Part shown: piece after piece, positions 1 to 10,618 of the stretch
Numbering within the stretch: the first letter of the stretch is position 1
How the letters are laid out: each line of letters starts with the position of its first letter
Origin: Ambrosia x helenae
Lineage: Eukaryota; Streptophyta; Magnoliopsida; Asterales; Asteraceae
Assembly (NCBI GenBank): GCA_030844895.1
Contig: CM061231.1
Coordinates: 33,551,149-33,615,148 of the forward strand
Direction: 5' to 3'
DNA length: 64,000 nucleotides
Notes under the pieces: generated by a model
Databases searched by the model: none
Seen by the model: the letters and a program-made list of their open reading frames with translations, nothing else
What the model was told of the DNA's origin: nothing
Made by a program: the position numbers and the translations under genes

Positions 1-975
1 TCTAATTATATTTAATTTAGATATAATAAGTTGTTTAGTTAAATATAAATCATAAAATCTTTTTCGTGGATATTTTTCTATAAAATAGAAAATGTTTCTA
101 AGTGTGGGATACATAAGTGTTTTAGTCGCTTATTTAATTAATCGTGATATATTTATTTCAAAACTATTGTTATTATTAAAAACTTCATCTTCCCTACATA
201 AGTCTAGTAAACCCTAATGCCTTAGATTTTGGTTGCCTTAGACTTTTAAGTTCTTTTCCTCATTAGTATTCTATTAAATATAGGTTGAGTTCTTCGGAAT
301 TCTAAATCCTTTACGACAAACTTTCGTGGAGTTTATACTTAGCGAAACTGTGAGTATATCTTTCCCATTTTTTGACTATTTACTCTTTTGGGGTGATTCA
401 TGTACCATTATTATTAAACTTACGTATATTCTTTACAAAGCAATTGCTCTATGATATGTTTTGTGTGAATTGTATGAACGATTTGTCAAAGTCATTAACC
501 TTTGGGCCGCACCTAACAATGAGTAGTACTATGAGTTATATCCCTTGGTTGACTTACGTGAACGAGTTAAGTCCTTGGTCATTGTTATGGTTTTTCTTGA
601 ACGATGTGTGAACGATGTGAGGCTTGATTTTGACCCTTTTACATATTACAAACATCAAGGCACATAAATTGCAAATTACTGTTTGAACGAAAATGAATAT
701 ACTCACCAATGCATTATATGTGTTGACAAATTATTTTTTACATGTTTCAGGTGAAGTTTGATCTTGCATGCTTTTCACGCTTAGTCTGGACCTAGTGCTT
801 AAATAAAAGTTGAACATTTATTTTCAATGTTTGAGATTTCTATTAAGACTCTTTGTATTTCGCTTTGAATAATGAAAGTTATTTGTTATTAATATTTACA
901 ATTTAGTCCATGTGCTATTGAACAATCGTCACCACGTGACACCTCGATGTTTCCGCCATCGGTTGGGGTGTTACA
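1..975 (+). repeat. 3' part of a Ty3/gypsy-type LTR (5' end outside window)
   Basis: No gene is visible here. The stretch ends with an LTR-like terminus: a TTTCCGCCATCGG box, then GTTGGGGTGTTACA at about 962-975. The same kind of terminus (GGCGGAAAC box, GTTTGACA on the minus strand) closes the LTR at 40021. No primer-binding site follows, so this is either a 3' LTR or a truncated one. The LTR start lies upstream of the window. Assignment to gypsy (Tekay-like) rests on resemblance to LTR ends common in Asteraceae genomes and was not checked by search. Confidence 0.5.
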
Positions 976-1302
976 CATGTTTTCTCAGGTCGCTAAAGGT
1001 ATCGCTGCTAGGATGCACTTGGAGTCTCACTTGCATCACAAACATTATCTTTCAGTTTTTCAAACATTTTATTTTATTTTATTGTGTTTGGTTTTGGAAG
1101 CTCGTAGTGATTTTACGAGACGTTGAATGAACTTTACTTACTGTTTCCGCTAAACTATTAAACTTTGAACTTTGAAAACTTTTAGTTTATTACGTATGAT
1201 TTTGATAGCATATAGAGGTCGTTCAATCGACTATTGATATTGATCCTCGTATGTCATGCGCCTCGCGGTAAAACCCCGCAGTGGAAATTTGAAGGTGTGA
1301 TA
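976..1302 (+). repeat. Second LTR-end-like fragment
   Basis: This stretch follows the LTR terminus at 975 and ends in a similar way, with GGTAAAACCCCGC and then GGTGTGATA near 1302. It may be part of a second, related gypsy LTR nested or joined at this point. No coding frame is evident. It could also be plain intergenic sequence with a chance match. Confidence 0.3.
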
Positions 1303-1349
1303 GTTTTATAAAAAACTGAAAAGAAATAATAATTTTTAGTGGGTTTTTT

Positions 1350-1680
1350 TCATGCAGAAAAAAACACAATGCCCATTACACTAAAAAGACAAATCTGCAA
1401 CAAAAAAAGACAAAATGGACATAAAAAAACACAACGCACGGTACATAAAACACAATGGAAAGAAAAACATAATGCACAGTACAAAAAAAAATACAAAATT
1501 TAGAGATAAAACACAATCTGCAACAAAACACAATGACCAGAACTGAACAAAACAACGAATCTGACAACATAACATAATGGAAAAAAAACACAATTAAAAA
1601 AACACACATATGAAGGCAAAACCAAAATAAACAAACCACAAAACACAATGGATAAAAGAAAAACTTACAAAAAAACAACT
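1350..1680. repeat. Short interspersed AACACAATG-type repeats
   Basis: An A-rich stretch repeats the word AACACAATG (and variants continuing TCTGCAAC) roughly every 20-40 bases. It gives open frames on the minus strand only because it is low in complexity. Such clustered short words are typical of subterminal regions of non-autonomous DNA transposons, but no terminal repeats were found. Positions 1680-1947 show no further recognisable feature. Confidence 0.4.
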
Positions 1681-1947
1681 AAAAATATCATTTTTTACGT
1701 TTTTTATATAGCACTCATTGGAAAGATAAAAAACAGTCATTGATATGGTAGTTTTATTAAATATTGTATGAAAAACTAATTAATGTATAAAGATGGTGGG
1801 CAAAGTGCATGTATAATGTGTATGAGAAGAGAGAAACACAAATTTACCACAATATTCTCTCTTTCAAAACCCTATCTCCATCTTTCCACTCCATTTAATC
1901 TTCACCCACCATTCTCGAACTCAAAATATACTCTTCTTTCCTATCCT

Positions 1948-2488
1948 TGTTAGTGCATGATGTCCCTAGGCTAGTATATATGTTGTTTGGACGTGTTTCA
2001 GGGTGTTTGGAGGTGTTTATAAACGTTTTTGGGAGGTTTGGGACCAATAGGCGATTAGGCATTCATTACAGGCGATTAGAATGTAATCGCTAGTACTGTT
2101 CAAGCGATTAGGATGCCAAATGCATGTTCCTATATGCGATTAGGTCCAATCGCCTGTTGCTGCATGGTGGATAGCCTCCCTAATCGCCTATACTGCTCTG
2201 TACGAGTACGGAAGGTATAAATAGGCCCAATCATTACCCTGATCATGAGTTCTTGCCACACACACTCTCCAAACACCCTCCCTGGTTTGAGAAGTCTGAT
2301 TTGATCATTGTTACACTCGAGCTCTGTTTTAATGATAAATCTTTAATCTTTTGACCCGTTTGTGTGTGTTAATTACTCGCATATCATTGTTTCTTGGTTT
2401 TTTTTTTGTTATTAGAACATATTTATAGGATTCCGCACTCTGAATATAAACCTCGTGATTGTCGGTTGACCCGTTAGTCGATCCTACA
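1948..2488 (+). repeat. 5' LTR of Ty1/copia element 1
   Basis: This 541-bp LTR starts TGTTAGTGCATGATG and ends CCTACA, so it has the TG...CA ends of LTRs. It is followed after two bases by a primer-binding site. Most of it recurs at 8238-8681 and 9869-9897. A TATAAATAGG box at about 2216-2225 is a likely promoter. The U3 part carries several GCGATTAG/CTAATCGC words. Confidence 0.88.
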
Positions 2489-2490
2489 AG

Positions 2491-2502
2491 TGGTATCAGA
2501 GC
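2491..2502 (+). promoter_or_regulatory. Primer-binding site (initiator tRNA-Met)
   Basis: The sequence TGGTATCAGAGC lies two bases after the LTR end. It is the standard plant primer-binding site, complementary to the 3' end of initiator tRNA-Met, where minus-strand DNA synthesis of copia elements begins. The match is perfect. Confidence 0.92.
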
Positions 2503-2799
2503 CGAGGCTCTTATCACGAGCGTTTTGATAACAAAAACGAGTGAAAATAGGTGGGTTTTAGTGTGAAAGTTGAAATTTTTATCCAAAACCTGTTTGAACT
2601 TTGAAACTTTGAGTTTTTCATAAAAAAAAAAACCCATATTTTCAAAATCTTAGTGTGTTTTTACGGATAAAAACGTGTGTTTTTTATTAGGTTTTGTTCT
2701 AAAACTATTTTGGAAACTTTTCTAATCATTTGGGGATTAAACACATCGTTTTGGATAAGATTTTGAGGCAAAAATTGTAGTTTTTGAGCAAAAGTGAAC

Positions 2800-3235
2800 T
2801 TGCAGATCAGATCAGGCGATTAGCAACCCTAATCACATGAACTTATTGTGTGATTCGCCCAATCACCACTTGTTACTAGCAATTAGCCCCAACCACCCCT
2901 ACATACATGCAATTAGCCACCAATCGCCTGAGACTACATGCAATTGGCTACCAATCGCCTAAAACTACATGTGGCATAGCTTCTAATCACGTGTTGAATC
3001 CTAATCACCCCTAAACTCGTAATCGCGCCACTGTTCACATGCAATTAGCCCTACTCACGTCACTGTTCACATGCAATTAGCCCTACTCACGTGTTCTTGT
3101 ATGTGGCATAGCTTCTAATCACCTGACAAACCCTAATCACCTGAAATTGCTACTCACATCACTATTCACTAGCAATTAGCCTTCTACTCACCTATAATCA
3201 AGCAATTAGACTTCCTACTCACGTGTTAGTCTGTT
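2800..3235 (+). repeat. Leader array of CAATCGCC / GCAATTAGCC repeats
   Basis: Between primer site and gag the leader carries loosely spaced repeats of about 30 bases, built from GCAATTAGCC, CCAATCGCCT and ACTACATG. Related words (GCGATTAGG and its complement) also fill the LTR. A similar array lies at 10230-10560 in the second element. The function is unknown. Confidence 0.65.
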
Positions 3236-3245
3236 GAACCTAAAA

Positions 3246-3366
3246 TTGACCTAAGTTTGACTCGTGTTGACCAAAGTGGACTTTCGTTGACCAAGTTTGA
3301 CTTTAAAAAAACGTTCGTGTAACCGTCTTTGACCAATGTTTGACTTTTGTTGACCAAGAGTTGACT
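3246..3366 (+). promoter_or_regulatory. Cluster of nine W-box-like TTGAC[C/T] motifs
   Basis: Nine copies of TTGACC or TTGACT, all on the plus strand, lie in about 120 bp just before the gag start at 3386. TTGAC[C/T] is the binding core of plant WRKY transcription factors. The second element has only one such site at the same place. The motif count is read directly; regulation by WRKY proteins is inference. Confidence 0.5.
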
Positions 3367-3385
3367 TTTTCACAAGGCTTTCATA

Positions 3386-5441
3386 ATGGCAAATGCAACC
3401 AAACCATGGGCTTTCGCGTCTTCAATGAACACCCAACCGATTCAACAACGACAACAACAGGGGAGTTCCGGATGTAATCCGTGGGCCCATCTGGAGAGGA
3501 AATCAACATCAGATGCTAGTCAAAGTCAACCGAATCAAACCAAACAACTTAACAATGTTCAAAACAATCAAGAAACAGTTGTGGTTTTGGTTGCTCCTGC
3601 AATTCACTCTGCCCCAGCAAACACGAATGCTGCGAATATCTTTACGATGTATACTGAGAAAGGTTTTGAACAGAAGACACAAATCATGGGAGGTGATAAT
3701 GGGGAAATTGCATGTTTTTCTCAACGAATAGAGACTGTGGAATCGGGAGAAGTGTTAGAGAGTGCTCAAACCTCAGAAGAGATTACAGATGCAGATAGTG
3801 AATCATCATCCAGTGAACAAGATCCTAAGAAGTTCTGATGAAATCAACAGAACTGATGCAAATTGTTCAACTTCTGTAAGGAGTGAATCAGAAGAGGAAG
3901 ATGCTGGTGATCAAAATCCAGAAGTTGGAGTTCAAATCAAGCACGGAATTAACCCTATTGCACAAGGATCTTCCAGGTTTGTTTGTTCTAACTGTGCCGA
4001 ACTCCAAAGTACGATTGAAAGGTTGTCTAAAAACCAACAGACCCTTACTTGCGATCTTGCTAATTGCATAACCATCAATGAAGTTTTGAGAGCAAATGAA
4101 ATGGAGTTTAAAAACTTGAATGAAATTTTAATGAAAGAAAATTCTGAGCTTTCTAAAACTCTTGAGGAAATAAAGAAAGAATTAGCGCAAACAAAATCTG
4201 ATTATGAAAAAGCCCAACATAAGCTAGATGGTTTTCAGTTTGCAAAGTTTGTTCTAAGTAAAAATGATGTTGATCTTAAAAACCAGTCTCGGCAAAAATA
4301 AAATCAAGGATTTGGTTACAATAAACGTTCTGAAAATGGACAGAAAGTGAAATTGAAACCAAAGGCCTTACCGGAGGCAGACCTTGAGGATTCTAATAAA
4401 GAATCCCAAGAAACTAAGAAGGCACAATCAGGTTCACATAGCTCTATTAAAAATCACATTTTGTGTGAACCTAAACCGGAAAAGAAGCACTTTCAGTTTG
4501 CTGAAGGCACGGAAGGACTGTACATGTTGGTGGGATCTGACAAATTGTTTTCTGATAAAGAGTTTCCCATTAAAAATGTGGATCAATCCTTAATTAAACA
4601 TATTTTTAAGGAAATACCAGTTACCGAAGCTCAGATCAGAAAACTCGTTGATCAGAAGAAACATGTTGAACACAAACCAACTAAACATGTGAATCAAAAG
4701 AATCGGTCTGGGAAAAATCAAAAGGATCCCAAGATCAATGAACTTAAGCCCATCAAATCGAAAGGTACTGATCAGATGAGACATTCTCTTTAAAATCATC
4801 GAAGAAATTTTTCACCAAGATCGTCTGATTATGATTCATATCTGAGTACCTCTTGATTTAGAAGCTCACGAGGGAGCTGTAGCCCAAGATTTTCTCAGGT
4901 TAGCTCGAGACAGTCACGGTATGAACCTCTGTACTATGAGGAGTGGAGGTCAGGCTATGAATGTAACGAGGTTGGACACTTAATTGCTAATTGTCCCTAT
5001 TTGAGAAAACTAAAGGGCAAAGCACTTAAGCCCCCTAAATACAACAACCAAAGATACATGTCACCTGGACAAAAACTTCAGGTGACACCAAAGAATGTGA
5101 AAAAGAAACAAAAGCTTGTTGTTAATGGTGCAAAGCCTAAAGCTGACCAGGCATCAAGCTCAAAGGCCCAACCTAAGGTTGCAAAACCCACGGGAGGCCC
5201 AAAAGCAGGTACAAAGACTAACCAAAGGGCAAAGCCTCCAGCTAACCCAAAGGTGAAGTCTCAGGTAGCACCCAAATCTGTCAAGCAAAGACTTGTAAAG
5301 GTTAAGCATGACCAGATTTGGAAGCCAAAAGCAGCTAAAGCCCCATCTGTGTGTTTATTTGCTTCGTTAGCACCATCTACATCAACAGTGTTGATGAGAA
5401 AACATCTACCCCTCATGGCAGATGGATGGAGCTACCTATGA
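3386..5441 (+). pseudogene. Copia element 1 gag-like gene, internally deleted
   Basis: The reading starts MANATKPWAF, parallel to MANPWGHL in the second element. It then jumps to an acidic stretch (around ACFSQR) that in the second element lies after the gag core. The central capsid-like domain and the first zinc knuckle are therefore missing. Downstream, in other frames, follow a Lys/Glu-rich coiled coil (about 3990-4270), a segment with YMLVGSDKLFSDKEFP (about 4510-4590), and a second zinc knuckle at 4953-4994 whose first Cys is replaced (GYEC...GH....C). A Lys/Pro-rich tail ends near 5441. Stops after 3836, 4298 and 4790 break it, so it cannot encode a complete Gag. Confidence 0.75.
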
Positions 5442-5544
5442 TTGATGACCTAGGCCGACCAGAGATAGTCAAGGCCTAGGTCCCTCTCCACAACTAATCT
5501 TTGAACGAGTGTGCAGGGTGTTCTAGGAGGAACTATCAGTAGTC

Positions 5545-5690
5545 ATTTGATTGTCGATAGCGGGGCATCTTAGCACAAAATAGGTGTCATATCTCTCCAG
5601 TAAACTGATCAGAATATCTTTGGAGGATATGTAACCTTAGACAATCAAGGAGGGGATTTGTTATCGGAGAAGAAGAAAGAAAAGAAAATG
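5545..5690 (+). pseudogene. Copia aspartic protease relic
   Basis: One frame reads LIVDSGAS followed by a stop and HKIGVIS. In another frame a little later comes NIFGGYVTLDNQGGD. This matches the start of copia protease: the D-S-G-A catalytic motif, then a GGYVTF...NQGG strand. The in-frame stop just after the catalytic motif and the frame change make it non-functional. It follows the gag-like region as expected in Ty1/copia. Confidence 0.75.
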
Positions 5691-5778
5691 TTTGATGAGA
5701 ATACTTCAAGACTCGGTGTTTCGACTTAACAACGGATGTCAGGAATGAATAAGAGTGGACTAGGTGATTGCTGCAGAA

Positions 5779-6140
5779 CGGTTCCTTCATTATCTAAAGG
5801 GTTACCGACCAAAGGTCTATGGTACCCTAATGGCGATAAGCTGGATCTCGTTGAAGTTGATCAATGGTGGTTACAATATTGAAGTTGGATCCGCAACGGG
5901 TGGATATTAGTTCTTGGGAGGTCGTCACATGTGTTTCCTGCAACGTGCGAAGCTGAATCAGATAGCTGCATCGAGCTATCATTTCCAGGTTCTTCAATGG
6001 ATCTATCAACACACATGCGTGACCACGGTTTGCATTTTCTTATCACCTCTAGTTTCTTTTTGATAATGTAACTTCCATAGAAATCACTAAGGAACCAGTG
6101 ATTACTATAGTCCACACTGACTACCAAATTGCCAACAATT
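5779..6140 (+). pseudogene. Copia RT-end / RNase H relic
   Basis: Fragments in shifting frames read HYLKG, TKGLWYPNGDKLDL, FLGGR, TCEAES, AASSYHFQVLQWIYQ and DNVTSIEITKEPV. These follow the order of the end of reverse transcriptase and RNase H in Ty1/copia (RYLKGT..LGLWYP, STCEAEYIAA, DN..AI.ITKNPV). Only about 90 bp separates it from the protease relic, so integrase and most of reverse transcriptase are deleted. Several stops and frameshifts are present. Confidence 0.72.
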
Positions 6141-8021
6141 TTACCAAATCATTTAACAAATCTAAATTTGATTATCTTTGAAAGGTAAAAGGCATTTGGG
6201 AAAATCTGAGTAAACCACATCGGCAAATCAGTTTTTGTTTAACCGTTTTTCTATCAGAAAATCCAAAAAAGATTTCAATTTCTTTAAACTTTTGAATTTT
6301 AGGGTGAGAAATTTCCAGAAAAACACAAAAACATTAAAAAAAAAACGAAATGATTTTTCTTGGAGAAAAAGAGGAGATGATAGTACATCAGTGGGAATCT
6401 ATCACATTCTAAAGAATTGTAAAGATAAAAGTGACATGTGATGACTTTGAGTGATGTGTTGATAGGCTTCGTGAACCTAGTAATGCGTGCCTTAGTGATA
6501 CAAACATAACGAACTACTTGCTATGTGGATGAACACCTCATGGACATATGGTCTTGGTACCGTAATTTCGTTTGATAGGGTTGTCAAAATTAGAGGTTTC
6601 GGGTCGTTATGTTGATAGTTATCTGGGGTAGCCTGACTAATCTTCTGTCGTATTGATTTACGGACCTAGATTCAGTCAGGGTATCTTAAAAGAGCTGACA
6701 ATGCCAAATCCCAAGTTACCGAATGAGGAACTTATAATGTATGACGATGATCAAAGATTATCTAATGCATCGTATCATATATATGATGAAAATCATGATT
6801 GATATAAGCCTTACCCTGTTTGAGTGCACATGTTGCTTTGTAGCATTGATTTGCTGACCTGCCACCTCTGTGCCTCGTACCTTGTAACATACGGATAACT
6901 ACGGCATAATCACGCATTACGATGAAGCTTTCTGCAAATTCCTTGATACGGGAGTATGTCGTGTGTGTGGGAACCATAGGCAAGTTAGTTATTAATACAC
7001 CTAATCAGTATCATTTTAACGCATTGCACAACGGTTTGCATGTGAGCTTATGTGGACAACAATACCAGCAATTGCCAAGTCTCACAGTCTATGAATTTTA
7101 AAATTGAAAGAACAACGGTGTGAATAGATTTCTCAAAAACTGATATGATCCTCTTATCGGAAAATCACAAAAAAGTTAAATGCTTGTATATATTTACTTA
7201 CTACATCTCGTTTTTTAATTTTTAGCATTTATTAAAAACTCAAAAAGATTTTATTTTCGATTTTCTTTTGATTAACCGATGTTGGAATACTATATTCTTC
7301 AATTGGAATCTCAGATCCGAAGCCGAAACACAAATAAAATCTAAAGTTTACAAAATTCAAGGGTCAAATATCACTTTCAGGGTCACAAAGTGTCAATCGT
7401 GAGAGTTCAGGGTGAAATTTGAAAAGATCTAAATGATCAGGGGGAGAATGATTCGTTTCTCAAATTGGTGGTCACAATGGACAAATCTTGAAAGTTCATT
7501 AAATGATAAACTTCAAGAATTTGATTGAGTCCGGATTATTTGTCGTATCTAATACAAGTTGTAGTTTGTGTGCAGTTTTTATTAATTTTTTCTGCAGGAT
7601 CAACACAACGTCTGTGCATATCATGATTTAAACGACTAGGCTTGAAGCTGAACAAGGCCCGAACCTGAACAACAAAATCATCTTGAACAACAAGAACCCG
7701 ATATTTCATCTTCAGAGAAACCAGATCGTGGTAGAGCTCCGGCAATCGAAGCTGAAGAAGATGAGAGTCAAGAAATGAAAGTGAAGATGATATTGATCTT
7801 CGTCCAAGTCATAGAATCGTCAATCATAAAAGCGGAGATCTCTTGTATCCTCCCAAGTTATCGAAGCAAATCGATGACCAAGACGAGATCTTATGAAGCC
7901 ACGACTAAAGCTCAAATCAGTTGATATATTCAAGTCTTTAGAGGTCATACACTGCGGTGTCACCCTAAGTTAAGGAATGCTGAACATGAAGACTTGAGGA
8001 ATCGAAGACCATATATCACCT
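6141..8021 (+). other. Non-coding 3' region of copia element 1
   Basis: No gene is recognised in this AT-rich stretch between the RNase H relic and the polypurine tract region. Open frames of 60-73 codons occur but show no domain signature. It may include further decayed element sequence or nested insertions. Confidence 0.4.
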
Positions 8022-8237
8022 GCTAGGTCCAAGGAGGAGTCTGTAAATACACTTCGTGTGTGTCCCAAGCTAGGTGATAGGTTGAGTCTGTAAATCACTA
8101 GCTAGATCCAAGGGGGAGTCTGTAAGTGCATCATTTATATGTCCCTAGCTAGTAATAGGTACCTATAGGTCATTGGCTAGGTTAATCAAGTGGTTTATGG
8201 ATCGTAATCATATACTAGCTAGGTCCAAGGGGGAGTC
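8022..8237 (+). repeat. Three copies of a polypurine-tract/LTR-start module
   Basis: The phrase GCTAGGTCCAAGGGGGAGTC (small variations) occurs at 8022, 8101 and 8218, each followed by TGTAA or TGTTAG. The third copy is the true polypurine tract, ending at 8237 where the LTR starts. In the second copy the sequence continues as GTGCATC...TGTCCCTAG, which imitates the LTR start. A shorter partial copy (GAGTCTGTAAATCACTAG) lies near 8092. Confidence 0.75.
8227..8237 (+). promoter_or_regulatory. Polypurine tract of copia element 1
   Basis: AAGGGGGAGTC directly precedes the LTR start TGTTAG. Such tracts prime plus-strand DNA synthesis in LTR retrotransposons. Confidence 0.8.
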
Positions 8238-9897
8238 TGTTAGTGCATGATGTCCCTAGGCTAGTATATATGTTGTTTGGACGTGTTTCACGGTGTTTGG
8301 AGGTGTTTATAAACATTTGTGGGAGGTTTGGGACCAACAAGCGATTAGGCTGCCAAATGCATGTTCCTACAAGCGATTAGGCCCAATCGCATGTTGCTGC
8401 ATGGTGAATAGCCTCCCTAATCGCCTATACTGCTCTGTACGAGTACGGAAGGTATAAATAGGCCCAATCATTACCCTAATCATGAGTTCTTGCACAAACA
8501 CTCTCCAAACACCCTCCCCTGGTTTGAGAAGTCTGATTGATCATTGTAACACTCGAGCTCTATTTTAATGATAAATCTTTAATCTTTTGACCTGTTTGTG
8601 TGTGTTAATTACTCGCATATCATTGTTTCTTGGTTGTTTTTTGAACAGGAACAGAAGAAGCGAGAGAGATTTGAGATTCCGTAAGTAACTTAGTGCTCCA
8701 TACGTGAAAATTTCCCCTCATCCGGCTCAAGTAGGTACACTAAATAAAGAAAGGTCGAGAAAACTCCCAAACAACAAAAGGATCTACTCCTTACTCAAGT
8801 TCCTAGTAAAGATAAACATTCATTCCGTCTTTTTTTTTTCTTAACAATATTAAATTTCAATTTCAATGACGAAGTGTAAAATTCTTGAGTAGTCTACTTC
8901 CCTTCTAATGATGAAGACCTGAATTTTTAGTAATGAAATGAAGGGATTACCTTCACATTCATAATAAATTGACTTGTCTATGTACTGTTCCATTCGAACT
9001 TTTAGGTCTCGACTTCAACTCGATGGTTATGCCACGCACGATGTCCCTGCAGTCTATATGCGATGAATAGACTCCTGCAACCATGACATATTTACTTCCT
9101 TGAACATACTTTCTTTCCAAAAGAAAGTGAGAAAAAAATGCTTTTCAAATAGATTGAAATCTCAGTTTAGGAAGGTACCTTCATGGCTTCGATCAAACTA
9201 TCAACTGACCGACAGGCTGGACCACTGGACATACCTACATAGGACTGCAGACAGATAGATACGAATTCTTCCCTCCGACTATTACACATGATCAGAGGAA
9301 GGAAAGGCTAACCTATACCTATATGACTCCTACTCTTATTGATGAATGTGGGTGTTGATACCTTTTCCAGTCTTCTTTTTCATGCCCACCAGGCCAAAGA
9401 AAAGTCAAATGAGCGAGGAAGGTTATAGCAAAGCACGAAATAGAATCTATATGAGCGGCCATTCGTTCTTTCAGCGGGGGTTGCTAATGCTAATACCAGA
9501 GGAGAGTAGTTCCCCAGCGACGATAGGTGATATCTGTGACCAGCCCCGGCCCCGGATCACATCCTTCACCCGCTCCTAACCTTGAAAGTAAGAGACTTTC
9601 TCCTTATCCAATTCCCTTGGGCGCTACAAAGTACCCTACTCCAACACTTGGGAATGGAAGCAAGACTCCTTCGGAATGATTGGCTTTAGCCCTTCCCCTG
9701 GGAGCACATCCAAGACTCAAAATATGAACTTCGAATAAAACCTAAAATTTCGGTCTTGCAGCAGCAGCAAAAGAGTCCGCGGATCACCTATTTAATAAAT
9801 AAAGATTCAAATAACTTCCCGCTGCTGAAAGATCCCCATCAAATGCTACATCCGAAGCAACTATATAAAGTCGGTTGACCCGTTCGTCGATCCTACA
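8238..9897 (+). repeat. Second copia LTR, interrupted by a 1.2-kb insertion
   Basis: 8238-8681 matches the first LTR from TGTTAGTGCATG onward. 9869-9897 matches its last 29 bases, ending TCCTACA. Between them lie about 1187 bp that replace about 27 bp of LTR. It is the 3' LTR of element 1 and the 5' LTR of the second internal region, so the array reads LTR-internal-LTR-internal. Confidence 0.78.
8682..9868. other. Foreign insertion within the LTR, partly organelle-like
   Basis: The stretch shares nothing with the other LTR copy. Its right part (about 9340-9868) has balanced base composition and purine/pyrimidine-mixed runs resembling plant mitochondrial intergenic DNA, unlike the AT-rich surroundings. 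One open frame of 77 codons (9346-9579) has no recognisable domain. A nuclear copy of organelle DNA is the favoured reading; another transposon is the alternative. Confidence 0.4.
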
Positions 9898-9899
9898 AG

Positions 9900-9911
9900 T
9901 CGTATCAGAGC
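9900..9911 (+). promoter_or_regulatory. Mutated primer-binding site of copia element 2
   Basis: TCGTATCAGAGC lies two bases after the LTR end. It differs from the perfect site of element 1 by one base (G to C at the second position), opposite the CCA end of the tRNA, where priming would be weakened. Confidence 0.75.
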
Positions 9912-10229
9912 CGAGGCTCTTATCACGAGCATTTTTATAACAAAAACGAGTGAAAACAGGTTGGTTATTGTGTGAAAGTTGTGATTGTTATCCAAAAACG
10001 TGTTTGAACTTTGAAACTTTGAGTTTTTCATAAAAAAAAAACCATATTTTCAAATTCTTAGTGTGTTTTTATGGATGAAAACGTGTGTTTTTATTAGGTT
10101 TTGTTCTAAAACTGTTTTGGAAACTTTTCTAACCATTTAAGGATTAAACACATTGTTTTAAATAATATTTTGAAGCAAAAATGGTAGTTTTTGAGCAAAA
10201 GTGAACTTGCAGATCAGATCAGGCGAGTA

Positions 10230-10560
10230 GGAACCCTAATCACATGAACTTTTTGTGTGATTAGCCCAATCACCACTTGTTACTAGCAATTAGCCCCAAT
10301 CGCCTGAAACTACTAGCAATTGGGCACCAATCGCCCCTATGTACAAGTGATTGGCCACCAATCGCCTCTAAGTACTAGTGATTAGAAGCCAATCGCCTAT
10401 AACTGCATGTGGCATAGCTTCTAATCACATAGTGTGTCCCAATCGCCCCTAAACCTCCAATCGCTCAACTGTTCACTAACAATTATACCAATCACGTGTA
10501 AAAACTAGCAATTAGGATCCCAATCACCTATAAACTAGTAATTACAATCACCAATCGCCT
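10230..10560 (+). repeat. Leader array of CAATCGCC / GCAATTAGCC repeats (element 2)
   Basis: This is the counterpart of the array at 2800-3235, with the same words (GCAATTAGCC, CCAATCGCCT, ACTAGTGATTAG) in a different order and number. Confidence 0.6.
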
Positions 10561-10618
10561 ATAAGTTGCTGAAACTGAAAATTTGACTAAGTATCGGACT
10601 TTTAACGAACATAAACAT

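Noticed and set aside
1376..1678. Minus-strand frame of 100 residues rich in Phe, Val and Cys
   Set aside because: It comes from an A-rich, low-complexity repeat stretch and shows only hydrophobic low-complexity sequence.
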